Shown: positions 52,540-60,779 of the stretch, in pieces
How the letters are laid out: each line of letters begins with the position of its first letter
How positions within the stretch are numbered: position 1 is the first letter of the stretch
NCBI GenBank assembly: GCA_041481445.1
Contig: JBGPBV010000004.1
Span: forward strand, 32,382 to 96,381
Origin: AA29 sp041481445
GTDB lineage: Bacteria; Acidobacteriota; Vicinamibacteria; Fen-336
Direction: 5' to 3'
Length of the DNA: 64,000 bases
Notes under the pieces: generated by a model
Seen by the model: only the letters and a program-made list of their open reading frames with translations
Database searches by the model: none
What the model was told of the DNA's origin: nothing
Translations under genes and position numbers: made by a program

Positions 52540-53012
52540 CGTGGCCGGCTCTCCCGAGGTTGCGCGGGCTCCAGGAGGCCGCCTGCACCAGCCGCGGGAT
52601 CGGCCTCCAGGGCGGGGGCGCGAGCAGCGCGCGCGGCCTCGTCCGCAACAACGTCATCTCGGGCGGCGTGTGCTCGGTGAACATGGGCATCGGCGAGACC
52701 AGCGCCGCCGCCGATCCTGCCGTCCTCGAGAACAACGACATCTGGACGTCGTCGGGGGCGAGCGTCCTCTATCGTGACGAGCAGTTCAACGACCTCACCA
52801 CCATCGCGGCCGTGAACGCCCTCATCGACATCACGGCGGCCGCGAACGTCTCGGCCGATCCCATGCTCGCGGACACGGTGGGGCACCTCATGTCCGGGTC
52901 GCCCGCGCGCAACGCGGGCACCTGCACGGAGGCGCCCGCCTTCGACTTCGAGAGAGACCCGCGCCCGCAGGAGCTGGTCTGCGACATCGGCCGGGACGAG
53001 CTCGTGCCCTGA
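52540..53012 (+). pseudogene. Truncated right-handed beta-helix (choice-of-anchor Q type) protein, 3' remnant
   Basis: About 155 codons with good coding bias end at the TGA at 53010-53012. They read LVRNNVISGGVCSVNMGIGE, NDIWTSSGASVLYRDE, NVSADPMLAD, then HLMSGSPARNAGTC and FDFERDPRPQ. This is the C-terminal end of secreted parallel beta-helix proteins, which normally have hundreds of residues before it plus a signal peptide. Upstream the frame runs into the adenosine deaminase promoter region with no suitable start. It is best read as a relic of a larger gene, perhaps cut by a rearrangement. Confidence 0.65.
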
Positions 53013-53023
53013 CGGCGACTGGC

Positions 53024-53061
53024 TTGACACATGTGACTACTGATGACCATAATGAGGTCAT
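53024..53061 (+). promoter_or_regulatory. Toxin-antitoxin promoter with operator; leaderless start predicted
   Basis: TTGACA (53024-53029), an 18-base spacer and CATAAT (53048-53053) place the transcription start at or next to the antitoxin ATG (53060). An inverted repeat ATGACC (53043-53048) and GGTCAT (53056-53061) flanks the -10 box. This is a likely site for autorepression by the antitoxin or the complex. Confidence 0.65.
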
Positions 53062-53308
53062 GAGCAGGGTCGGCGTCGCGGATCTCAAGGCTCACCTCAG
53101 CCAGCACCTGCGCAGGGTGCGCGGTGGGCGCACCATCACCGTCCTCGACCGGGATACCCCGATCGCCCAGATCGTCCCCTACCAGGCCGAGGGGCCCCTG
53201 GAGATCCGGCGCGCCACGCGCAAGCCGCTCGACCTGCGTCTTCCTCCCCGGTCGTCCCGGGCAACCGACAGCCTGTCCGCCCTTCTCCGCGACCGCTCGT
53301 CGCGGTGA
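53060..53308 (+). CDS. Type II antitoxin, Phd/YefM-like
   Basis: 82 residues from the ATG at 53060. The DNA-binding N-terminus VGVADLKAHLSQHLRRVRGG, followed by TITVLDRDTPIAQIVPY, is the Phd/YefM fold. The basic C-terminal tail (RKPLDLRLPPRSS, LSALLRDRSSR) should wrap the toxin. The stop overlaps the toxin start as GTGA, the normal coupling of such pairs. An in-frame start at 53024 would lie within the -35 box and is rejected. Confidence 0.88.
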   Translation: MSRVGVADLKAHLSQHLRRVRGGRTITVLDRDTPIAQIVPYQAEGPLEIRRATRKPLDLRLPPRSSRATDSLSALLRDRSSR

Positions 53309-53721
53309 TCGCCTACCTCGACACCTCGGCCCTGCTCCGACTGGTTCTGCGCGAGCCGGGCGCGCTCGAGGAGCTGCGGTCCTGTAGCGCCCTCGTCTCG
53401 AGCGAGCTGCTCGCGGTGGAGGCTCTCCGGACTCTCGACCGGTTGCGTCTTCAGGGCGCCTTGTCCATGGAGGAAGCGGCGTCGCGGCGCGAGATGGTCA
53501 CGGAATGGCTGGAGGCCGTCGACCTCGTCCTGCTCCAGCCACCGATCCTGGCCCGTGCCTCCGAGCCGTTTCCGATGGCTCTCGGGACGCTGGATGCCCT
53601 GCACCTGTCGACTGCGCTCCTGTGGCGGGACCGTACCCAGCGTCCGCTCGTGATGGCGACCCACGACCGCGATCTCGCTCTGGCCGCACGGTCGTTCGGT
53701 CTCGAGGTCCGCGGCGTGTAA
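53305..53721 (+). CDS. PIN-domain toxin, VapC-like
   Basis: 138 residues from a GTG at 53305. The acidic PIN active site is complete: D6 (AYLDTSAL), E39 (LAVEALR), D97 (TLDALHL) and D121 with D123 (THDRDLALAA). VapC toxins are Mg-dependent RNases that cut tRNA or rRNA. It is paired with a Phd-like antitoxin by a 4-base overlap. The module lies between a broken beta-helix gene and a DUF1593 fusion gene, which fits a mobile insertion. Confidence 0.9.
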   Translation: MIAYLDTSALLRLVLREPGALEELRSCSALVSSELLAVEALRTLDRLRLQGALSMEEAASRREMVTEWLEAVDLVLLQPPILARASEPFPMALGTLDALHLSTALLWRDRTQRPLVMATHDRDLALAARSFGLEVRGV

Positions 53722-53772
53722 GTGCCCGCTGGAAGTAGTCTACGAGCTCGGCCCCCAGTAGAGGAGATGGCC

Positions 53773-56199
53773 ATGCCCCCGTCCCGCGCCGCGCTGCTCG
53801 TTGCCCTTTGCCTGGCGAGCAGCCTCGACGTCCGCGCCGCCGAGCCCCCCGCGGCGTCCCGCGTGGACCCGTTCGTGGCGCGCCCGCGCGTGATCGTGAT
53901 GACCGACATCGCCAACGAGCCCGACGACCAGATGTCGATGGTCCGCTTCCTCCTCTATTCGAACGGATTCGAGGTCGAAGGTCTCGTGGCCACCACCTCG
54001 ACCTGGATGAAGAACAAGGTCCGCCCGGACGTCATCCTCTCGCTCCTCGACGCGTACGAGACGGTGCAGCCGAACCTGCTGAAGCATGCGCCCGGCTTTC
54101 CCACCGCGGCCGCGCTGCGCGCCGTCGTGGTGCCGGGGCAGCCGACCTACGGCATGGAGGCGGTGGGGCCGGGCAAGACCTCGCCCGGGGCCGAGCTGAT
54201 CCTCCGCGCCGCCGAAAAGGCCGACCCGAGGCCGCTCTGGGTCCTCGGCTGGGGAGGGACGAACACGCTCGCCCAGGCCCTCCAGGACGCGCGGGCCACG
54301 CGCACGCCGGCCCAGGTCGAAGCCATCGTGGCGAAGCTGCGCGTCTACACCATCTCCGACCAGGACGACGCCGGCCCGTGGATCCGGCGCGAGCTCCCCG
54401 CGCTCCATTACGTCGCCACGCCGTCCACCCAGGACGGCGAGCAGTACTACTTCGCGACCTGGACGGGCATCAGCGGCGATCGCTTCTATCGCAATGCCCC
54501 GGGCGCGGACTTCACGACCTTCTCCGACGAGTGGGTGAACGCGAGCATCCGCAGCAAGGGGCCGCTCGGAAAGCTCTATCCCTACCCCTGCTGCATCCAC
54601 GAGGGCGACACGCCTTCGTTCCTCGGCCTGATCGACAACGGGCTGGCCAGCGCCATGAGCCCGGCCTACGGCGGCTGGGGCGGGCGGTACGTGTGGAGAC
54701 AGCCGGCGGGCGAGACGCGTCCGTTCTGGACCCAGGGTGGCGACTCCTATCCGGGGAGGGACAGCTCGCGGGACGCGGTCGTCGCCGCCGACGGCAAGAC
54801 CTATACGTCGGACCAGGCCACGATCTGGCGCTGGCGGACGGCGTTCCAACACGACTTCGCGGCGCGGATGGACTGGACGATCAAGGCCGTGCGCGAGGCG
54901 AACCACAACCCGAAGGTCGTGGTGAACGGGCGGCCCGGCACCGAGCCTCTCGTGCTGGACGCCACCGTCGGCACGCCGGTGACCCTCGACGCCGCGGGCA
55001 CGGTCGATCCCGACGGCGACATCTCGAGGTTCACCTGGTTCTTCTACCCGGAGGCGGGCACCGGGATTCCGGGACAGCCCGTGCTCGTCCGGCGCCGGCC
55101 GCCCGCCGGAGGGGCCGGCACTCCCGGCCAGGGCGGCATCCCTTCCGCCCCCGCGGGCGGGCCGCGCGAGCTCCCGCCCCGGATCGAGATAGAGGGCGCG
55201 GACGGCGCGCGAGCGATCGTCCTTCCCAAGGCGGAGGGCATCGCCCACGTGATCCTGGCCGTCGAGGACAACGGCACGCCGAGCCTCGTCTCGTATCGGC
55301 GGATCATCTTGAACATGAAGCCGGCGGCGGCCGCCACGACCGCGCCGGGGTCGCCCAGGGTGGCGCTCACCTTCGACGACCTGCCCGTCCACGCCGACCT
55401 GCCGGCGGGCATGACCCGCAGCGACGTCGCCCGAAGCCTCCTGGCCGCGCTCCAGGCCCACGGGGCACCGCCCGTCTACGGCTTCGTGAACGGCAAGGGC
55501 CTGGACGGCACCGCGGACACCGCCGAGGTCCTCCGGCTCTGGCGGGCGGCCGGCCAGCCGCTCGGGAACCACACCTACTCGCATATGAACCTGAGCGCGA
55601 ACACGCCCGAGGCGTTCGAGCAGGACATCGTGGCGGGCGAAGCGGTCCTGCGCGCCTCCATGGGAGACGAGGGCTGGCACTGGCTGCGATTCCCCTATCT
55701 GCGCGAGGGCGACACGCTGGAGAAGCGGCACGCGGTGAGGCGGTTCCTCGCGGAGAATGGCTACCGCGTCGCCCAGGTGACGGTGAGCTTCGACGACTAC
55801 GCCTACAACGATCCGTACGCGCGGTGCCTGGCGAAGAACGACACGGGCGCGGTTGAATGGATGAAGCAGAGCTACCTCCAACGGGCGGAGCGGTCCCTCT
55901 CCGACGCCCAGGCCGGCGCTCAGCGCCTCTACGGCCGCGACATCGCCCACGTCATGCTGCTGCACATCGGGGGATTCGAGACGGTGATGCTGCCGCGGCT
56001 CCTCGACCTGCTCGAGCAGCGCGGGTTCCAGCTCGTGACCCTGGCCGAGGCGGAGGCCGATCCCGCCTACGCCGTCGATCCGGACGTGGCCCTGGCCGGC
56101 GGCGCCACGCTGCTCGATCAGGTGGCGGCGGCCCGGGGCCTGTCCGCACCGCCGAGCGCCGACGATGCGCTGGCCCGGCTGGCCGGCCTATGCCGCTGA
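53773..56199 (+). CDS. Secreted DUF1593 (nucleoside-hydrolase-like) and polysaccharide deacetylase fusion
   Basis: 808 residues from the ATG at 53773, six bases after AGGAG; another ATG at 53767 sits directly on that site. After a signal peptide, DUF1593 runs over about 35-310 (RVIVMTDIANEPDDQMSMVR, VLGWGGTNTLAQAL), with the following Ig-like domain (VDPDGDISRFTWFFYPEAG). A second catalytic domain from about 535 is a NodB-type deacetylase: VALTFDDLPVH (motif 1), NHTYSHMNLS (motif 2, metal His) and LRFPYLREGD (motif 3). The two parts are normally separate proteins. It may process a glycan or glycoside outside the cytoplasm. Confidence 0.88.
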   Translation: MPPSRAALLVALCLASSLDVRAAEPPAASRVDPFVARPRVIVMTDIANEPDDQMSMVRFLLYSNGFEVEGLVATTSTWMKNKVRPDVILSLLDAYETVQPNLLKHAPGFPTAAALRAVVVPGQPTYGMEAVGPGKTSPGAELILRAAEKADPRPLWVLGWGGTNTLAQALQDARATRTPAQVEAIVAKLRVYTISDQDDAGPWIRRELPALHYVATPSTQDGEQYYFATWTGISGDRFYRNAPGADFTTFSDEWVNASIRSKGPLGKLYPYPCCIHEGDTPSFLGLIDNGLASAMSPAYGGWGGRYVWRQPAGETRPFWTQGGDSYPGRDSSRDAVVAADGKTYTSDQATIWRWRTAFQHDFAARMDWTIKAVREANHNPKVVVNGRPGTEPLVLDATVGTPVTLDAAGTVDPDGDISRFTWFFYPEAGTGIPGQPVLVRRRPPAGGAGTPGQGGIPSAPAGGPRELPPRIEIEGADGARAIVLPKAEGIAHVILAVEDNGTPSLVSYRRIILNMKPAAAATTAPGSPRVALTFDDLPVHADLPAGMTRSDVARSLLAALQAHGAPPVYGFVNGKGLDGTADTAEVLRLWRAAGQPLGNHTYSHMNLSANTPEAFEQDIVAGEAVLRASMGDEGWHWLRFPYLREGDTLEKRHAVRRFLAENGYRVAQVTVSFDDYAYNDPYARCLAKNDTGAVEWMKQSYLQRAERSLSDAQAGAQRLYGRDIAHVMLLHIGGFETVMLPRLLDLLEQRGFQLVTLAEAEADPAYAVDPDVALAGGATLLDQVAAARGLSAPPSADDALARLAGLCR

Positions 56200-57480
56200 C
56201 GGGCTCCCGTGCATCGCGGCGTAGTCCCTCCGATAGGGGTGCCAGGTGATGCGGAAGAGGGCGGCCGAGAAGAAGGAGGCCGCCCCGACGGTCAGGGCCA
56301 GTGACCAGCCGATCATCTGCGGATCCCGGAACACGTAGTCGTTGAGGAAGCCCGGCAGCGCCGGTCCCAGGATGAGGCCGCCGAGGTTGAGGGTGAGCAT
56401 CTGCAGCGCTCCGATCTGGCCCCGCACCTGGTTGGGCAGGATGAGCTGGATGGAGGCGTAGACGCTGCCGATGGGCATGGACAGGAAGAAGAAGGCGGGG
56501 GCCAGCAGCGCGAGCTGCGCGCCCAGCGCGGGCATCGCCATGGCCAGCGTGAACGCGACCCCGGCACAGGTGGTGGCCAGCACGCCCAGGCGCAGCGGGG
56601 CTTCCGCGATGCCGCGCCGCTGCCAGCGATCGGTGAGGCTGCCGCCGACGTAGGCGCCGAGGAGGCCGGTCACGAGCGAGATCACGCCCAGGGTCAGGCC
56701 GGCGCGCCGCGGCGTCCAGCCGTGCAGGCGGACGAAGAAGGTCGGCAGCCAGGCCTGCTGCGCGTAGTTGCAGCAGGCCTGGGCCGCGAACCCGATGCAG
56801 ATGCCGGCCACGGACTGCCAGCGCACCTTCACCTGAAAGGCGACGTCGGTCAGGCTCAGCCGCGACACCTGGCCGTCCGCCGCCCGCAGCAGGTTCCTTC
56901 GCGGCGGCTCCTTGATCGTGAGGGCGAGCAGGGCGACGAGCAGGCCGGGCAGGCCGACGATCACGAAGGTGAGCCGCCACGATCCCACCGCGCCGATGAC
57001 GAGCCCGCCGAGGATCAGGGCCAGGCCGGAGCCGAAGAAGATGCCCATCGAGAAGATGCTGAGCGCCGTGGCCAGGCGCTGCCTGGGGAAGTAGTCCGAC
57101 AAGAGCGAGAAGGCGGCGGGCGAGAGCGTGGACTCGCCGATGCCCACGCCCATCCGGGCCAGGAAGAGCGTCGAGAAGGTGCGCGCGCCCGCGCACAGGG
57201 CCGTCATGATGCTCCATCCGACGATGCCCAGGACGACCAGGAGGCGCCGGCTGCCGCGGTCGGCGAGGCGGCCCATGGGGAGGCCCAGCATCGTATAGAA
57301 GAGGCCGAAGGCCAGCCCCTGCAGGAGGCCGATGCGCGTGTCGCTGATCCCCAGCTCCTGCTTGATCGGCGTGACCAGCAGGCCCAGAATCTGCCGGTCG
57401 ATGAACGAGAGCGTGTAGCAGACCGTCAGCACGACGGCGACGTACCAGGCGTACTTCAGGTCCCGGTCGTCGTGCTCCAA
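56188..57480 (-). CDS. Major facilitator superfamily transporter
   Basis: 430 residues from a TTG at 57480 with AAGGAG six bases upstream; an ATG at 57537 without a ribosome site would add 19. About 12 membrane helices are visible, starting YVAVVLTVCYTLSFIDRQIL. The conserved inter-helix motif is MGRLADRGSRR and helix 4 carries RMGVGIGESTLSPAA. This resembles the spinster/hexuronate-like branch of MFS carriers, with substrate unknown. It overlaps the DUF1593 fusion by 12 bases at their 3' ends. Confidence 0.93.
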   Translation of the reverse strand: MEHDDRDLKYAWYVAVVLTVCYTLSFIDRQILGLLVTPIKQELGISDTRIGLLQGLAFGLFYTMLGLPMGRLADRGSRRLLVVLGIVGWSIMTALCAGARTFSTLFLARMGVGIGESTLSPAAFSLLSDYFPRQRLATALSIFSMGIFFGSGLALILGGLVIGAVGSWRLTFVIVGLPGLLVALLALTIKEPPRRNLLRAADGQVSRLSLTDVAFQVKVRWQSVAGICIGFAAQACCNYAQQAWLPTFFVRLHGWTPRRAGLTLGVISLVTGLLGAYVGGSLTDRWQRRGIAEAPLRLGVLATTCAGVAFTLAMAMPALGAQLALLAPAFFFLSMPIGSVYASIQLILPNQVRGQIGALQMLTLNLGGLILGPALPGFLNDYVFRDPQMIGWSLALTVGAASFFSAALFRITWHPYRRDYAAMHGSPSAA

Positions 57481-57552
57481 TCGGGTCTCCTTCCTCCAGG
57501 TCCCGAGCCGACGTCGGGCGGGGCGCGAGCGCGGCATGATAGCGGAAAACCC

Positions 57553-58800
57553 ATGAAGACAAGGGCGTGGCCGGGACTCGGTTGTGCGCTAATCGGACTG
57601 CTCCTGACGGCGCCGCTCGAGGCGGCCGGGCCGCGCACGAGCGACGGCGGCGCCCGGTGGGTGGGCACGTGGGCCTCGTCGCCCCAGCTGACCGAGGACG
57701 CGAACCTGCCGCCGGCGCCCGGCTTCGCCGACACCACGCTGCGCCAGATCGTGCACGTCTCGATCGGGGGCAAGAGGGTGCGCGTGCGCTTCTCGAACGC
57801 GTTCGGGAAGACCGCGCTCACGCTGCAGTCGGCCCGGCTGGCGCGCGCGGCCGGGGGGAGCGCGATCCAGGCCGCGACCGATCGCGCGCTGTCCTTCCAC
57901 GGCCAGCCCTCGGTGACGATCCCCGAGGGCGCGCTGGCCGTCTCCGATCCCCTCGACTTCGAGCTGCCGCCCCTGACGGACGTCGCGATCACCCTGTACG
58001 TGAAGGGAGCGCCGGTCGAGGTCACCGGCCACCCCGGGTCGCGCACGACGTCGTACCTGCAGTCGGGCGAGGCGGTGTCCGCGGCGGAGCTCGCCACCGC
58101 CGGGCGCGTCGATCACTGGTACTTCGTCAACGGCCTCGACGTCCAGGCGGCCACGTCCGCATCCGCCGTCGTCACCCTCGGCGATTCCATCACCGACGGA
58201 CGCGGATCGACGACCAACGGCAACGACCGCTGGCCGGACGACCTGGCCCGCCGCCTGCAGTCCGCGAAGAAGACGGCCCAGGTCGGGGTCCTCAACCATG
58301 GGATCGGCGGGAACCGCCTGCTGCGCGACGGCCTGGGTCCGAATGCCCTCGCCCGCTTCGATCGCGACGTCCTGGCCCAGCCCGGCGTCCGCTGGCTGAT
58401 CGTCCTGGAGGGGATCAACGACATCGGGACCCGCGTGGCCGCCCGCGCCCGCGGCGAGACCTGGGCCACCGCCGAGGACGTGATCGCCGCCTACGAGCAG
58501 ATCGTCGTGCGCGCGCACGCCCACGGCATCCGGGTCTACGGGGCGACGATCCTGCCCTTCGAAGGGTTCGCGAGCTACTTCGTTCCGGATGCGGAGGCGG
58601 ACCGCCAGAGGATCAACCAGTGGATCCGGACGAGCGGCCGGTTCGACGGAGTGATCGACTTCGACGCCGTCACGCGGGACCCGGAGAAGCCGTCCCGCCT
58701 GTCCGCCGCCGCCGACGGCGGCGACCACCTGCACCCGTCCGCCGCCGGCTACCGGATCATGGCGGACGCCATCGACCTCGCCCTGTTCACCGGGCCCTGA
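57553..58800 (+). CDS. Secreted SGNH/GDSL hydrolase (rhamnogalacturonan-acetylesterase-like)
   Basis: 415 residues from the ATG at 57553. A signal peptide precedes an N-terminal beta domain beginning RWVGTWASSPQL, which is typical of this GDSL group. The SGNH domain has VTLGDSITDGRGS (Ser), HGIGGNRL (Gly), LEGINDIG (Asn) and DHLHPSAAGY (Asp-His). It probably hydrolyses acetyl or acyl esters on carbohydrates. It is divergent from the MFS gene (72-base gap). Confidence 0.93.
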   Translation: MKTRAWPGLGCALIGLLLTAPLEAAGPRTSDGGARWVGTWASSPQLTEDANLPPAPGFADTTLRQIVHVSIGGKRVRVRFSNAFGKTALTLQSARLARAAGGSAIQAATDRALSFHGQPSVTIPEGALAVSDPLDFELPPLTDVAITLYVKGAPVEVTGHPGSRTTSYLQSGEAVSAAELATAGRVDHWYFVNGLDVQAATSASAVVTLGDSITDGRGSTTNGNDRWPDDLARRLQSAKKTAQVGVLNHGIGGNRLLRDGLGPNALARFDRDVLAQPGVRWLIVLEGINDIGTRVAARARGETWATAEDVIAAYEQIVVRAHAHGIRVYGATILPFEGFASYFVPDAEADRQRINQWIRTSGRFDGVIDFDAVTRDPEKPSRLSAAADGGDHLHPSAAGYRIMADAIDLALFTGP

Positions 58801-58936
58801 TCTGGTCCATCGCGCCGGTGTGGTGCCCCGGGGCGTGACGCTCTCTCAAGCGCAGCACCGCAGATCGGAAGGCGGGTCCGCCCGCCACGCCCCGGGACGC
58901 AGAGTAGGAGTCACGAAGGGTACGGCGCGAGGTCCG

Positions 58937-58955
58937 TTACTACCAGTGGTAGTAA
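58937..58955. promoter_or_regulatory. 19-bp perfect palindrome (operator-like)
   Basis: TTACTACCAGTGGTAGTAA has two perfect 9-base arms around a single central G. It lies in the 309-base gap between the SGNH hydrolase stop and the start at 59110, and is AT-richer than its surroundings. It looks like a GntR- or TetR-type operator. No regulator gene is adjacent. Confidence 0.55.
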
Positions 58956-59036
58956 TGTGCGGATCATTTCGCATCTGGACGCGAGGCTTGGGGGCGACGG
59001 CGGCTCCGGCCCATGATCCGCCGGGAGGCGGCATGG

Positions 59037-59042
59037 TATAAT
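59037..59042 (+). promoter_or_regulatory. Consensus -10 box of the 59.1-kb gene
   Basis: A perfect TATAAT lies here, in the context GGTATAAT like that of the GAF gene at 4788. It overlaps the ATG at 59041, which argues against that ATG as the start. The -35 region is not recognisable. Confidence 0.5.
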
Positions 59043-59109
59043 GATGTCCAGCCACTCAGCCGCGCGGGCCATCCTGGTCCCTCACGAGCTCCGTGCACGT
59101 GAGGGCAAG

Positions 59110-59784
59110 ATGTCCGAAGAGACGCTCCTTCCGCTGCCGGTACCTCCACCACCCGCTCCCGGCCGCTTCGTCCGCATCGAGTACCTGGACTTCCAGGATG
59201 CCCCCGAGTACCGCGAGTTCCGGCTCCGCGTCTGCGGGTCCGAGGGATCGACGGAGTTCAAGGTCCGCATCGCGATCGAGGAGTTCGGTCCCGGACGGCT
59301 AGGGCTGCAGGACGGCCCCGCCATCTGCTACGAGAAGCTGCGGCAAGTGGTGGCGCAGGGCGAGACGGCGAGCCCGGACGTGATCACGATCGACGCCACC
59401 GACCTCGCCACTTATCGGGAGGCGCACACGAAGGTGCAGAAGCACCGGTCGTGGACACCGACACCGTCACCCACGCCTACGGTGCCGGTCGGGCTCCCGA
59501 GGGCGCCGAGGACGTCGTTCCCGCGGCTTCCCGTGGCGCCCGTCGCCACGAGGGCCGCCGAGCCGGCCTTCGACGAAGGCCAGCGCGTCAGTCACGCGGT
59601 CTTCGGCGCCGGCGTGACGACCTCGTCGACCGGAGGGCACACCGTCGTTCACTTCGACCAGGACGGGTCGAAGACGTTCGTGACCTCGATGCTGAAGGTC
59701 GACGTGCTCTCCGCGCCCCACACGTGGGAGACCGACCGGCGAGGCAAGAACCGGCTCTGCCGCACGCCGGCGCCGCGCGGCTGA
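59110..59784 (+). CDS. Hypothetical protein with C-terminal Tudor/SH3-like barrel
   Basis: 224 residues from the ATG at 59110 with GAGGG just upstream; the ATG at 59041 lies on the -10 box. The N-terminal half (PGRFVRIEYLDFQDAPEYRE, FKVRIAIEEFGPGRLGLQDG) is an unrecognised compact domain. A Thr/Pro linker leads to GQRVSHAVFGAGVTTSSTGG and VVHFDQDGSKTFV. This is the small barrel found at the C-terminus of UvrD/PcrA-like helicases and in stand-alone RNA-polymerase-binding proteins. A nucleic-acid or polymerase role is possible but not shown. Confidence 0.7.
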   Translation: MSEETLLPLPVPPPPAPGRFVRIEYLDFQDAPEYREFRLRVCGSEGSTEFKVRIAIEEFGPGRLGLQDGPAICYEKLRQVVAQGETASPDVITIDATDLATYREAHTKVQKHRSWTPTPSPTPTVPVGLPRAPRTSFPRLPVAPVATRAAEPAFDEGQRVSHAVFGAGVTTSSTGGHTVVHFDQDGSKTFVTSMLKVDVLSAPHTWETDRRGKNRLCRTPAPRG

Positions 59785-59818
59785 GAGCCCGGCGTCGCCG
59801 CCAGGCTCGCGCCCAGGC

Positions 59819-60112
59819 TCAGTGAACGGTGACCCCTGAATGCCGTGGGTGCGCCTTCGTCCGGGCCGGCCGGCTGCTCGCCGACGAGAATGCGTGGCGG
59901 AAGGCCTGCTCGATCGCCTGCTCGGTGGCTATCAACTGCACGCACACGTCGATGCAGCCGTCGCAGCGCTGATGGCCGCAACGAGCGTGCACGGCCAGGG
60001 CGTCGTTGGCGGCCTTCACGGTGTCGAGGGCGCGGGCGAGATGCTTCATGCCGGGGAGCGTAGCCCGATGCCGGGGCGCGACAGGCTCGCCTGTGACGGT
60101 ATCGGCAGCCAT
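59819..60112 (-). CDS. Small four-cysteine hypothetical protein
   Basis: 97 residues from the ATG at 60112, or 76 from the ATG at 60049. The central helix-rich segment carries C-X4-C-X2-C-X3-C (ARCGHQRCDGCIDVCVQL), which could bind zinc or an iron-sulfur cluster. Around it are MKHLARALDTVKAANDALA and TEQAIEQAFRHAF. No family is recognised and there is no clear ribosome binding site, so coding status is moderate. The surrounding bases (60113-60216) show no gene. Confidence 0.5.
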   Translation of the reverse strand: MAADTVTGEPVAPRHRATLPGMKHLARALDTVKAANDALAVHARCGHQRCDGCIDVCVQLIATEQAIEQAFRHAFSSASSRPARTKAHPRHSGVTVH

Positions 60113-60216
60113 CACATGCCGCTGCCGGCTTACTTGCACTCCGACTAACTCCTGAAGATACGAGCAGGGTCGGACGCACACCGAGGGGACCAGCACCTTC
60201 GAACCGGATTGACGGC

Positions 60217-60702
60217 TCAGTTGAGCTTGCGCTTGATGGCGGCGACCGCTCGCTGGGCCGGCACGTGGTCGGGCATCAGCTCCACGACCGCCTGGAACTC
60301 CTCGAGCGCGCGTGAATACATCTCCTTGCCCAGGTACACCCGGCCGAGGTTCAAGCGCGGGAAGTGCGGCGACTCGTACCGCGGGGCGCGACGGGCGCGC
60401 TCGAGCCAGGGAATGGCCTCGTCCAGACGTCCCATCTCGATGAGGTAGGCTCCGATGTCGTTGTAGGGGTTGCCGAACGTGGGATCCACGGCGATGGCCT
60501 TCTGGCACTCCTCGATGGCCTCCTCCAGCCGTCCCTGGAACGAATAGGTCCAGCCGAGGAACGTGTGCGCCTCCGCGGTGGGGCATGAGGCGATCGACCG
60601 CTGGTAGAGATCGATCGCGGTGGCGAGGTCTCCGCTCATCTGCGCCTGGAAGGCGCGCCTCAGGTATTGCGCCGCGGCATCGGGATCGGACGCGGAAGCC
60701 AC
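60217..60702 (-). CDS. TPR protein
   Basis: 161 residues from a GTG at 60702 with AGGA six bases upstream. At least four tetratricopeptide repeats fill it: AQMSGDLATAIDLYQRSIAS, FQGRLEEAIEECQKAIAVDP, EMGRLDEAIPWLERARRAP and LGKEMYSRALEEFQAVVELM. There is no signal peptide, so it is a cytosolic protein-interaction scaffold. Neighbours do not reveal its partner. Confidence 0.85.
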   Translation of the reverse strand: MASASDPDAAAQYLRRAFQAQMSGDLATAIDLYQRSIASCPTAEAHTFLGWTYSFQGRLEEAIEECQKAIAVDPTFGNPYNDIGAYLIEMGRLDEAIPWLERARRAPRYESPHFPRLNLGRVYLGKEMYSRALEEFQAVVELMPDHVPAQRAVAAIKRKLN

Positions 60703-60779
60703 TCCCCATCCTAACCGGCCTCCGCCTTCCCCAAGGCGAGCGGCCACGCTTCGGCGGCTCCGGCGCGCCTCGGCCGCGG

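Noticed and set aside
53024..53059. Upstream in-frame start for the antitoxin
   Set aside because: It would place the start codon inside the TTGACA box.
59041..59109. ATG at 59041 as the start of the 59.1-kb gene
   Set aside because: It overlaps a perfect TATAAT, and the ATG at 59110 has a better ribosome site and a family-like start.
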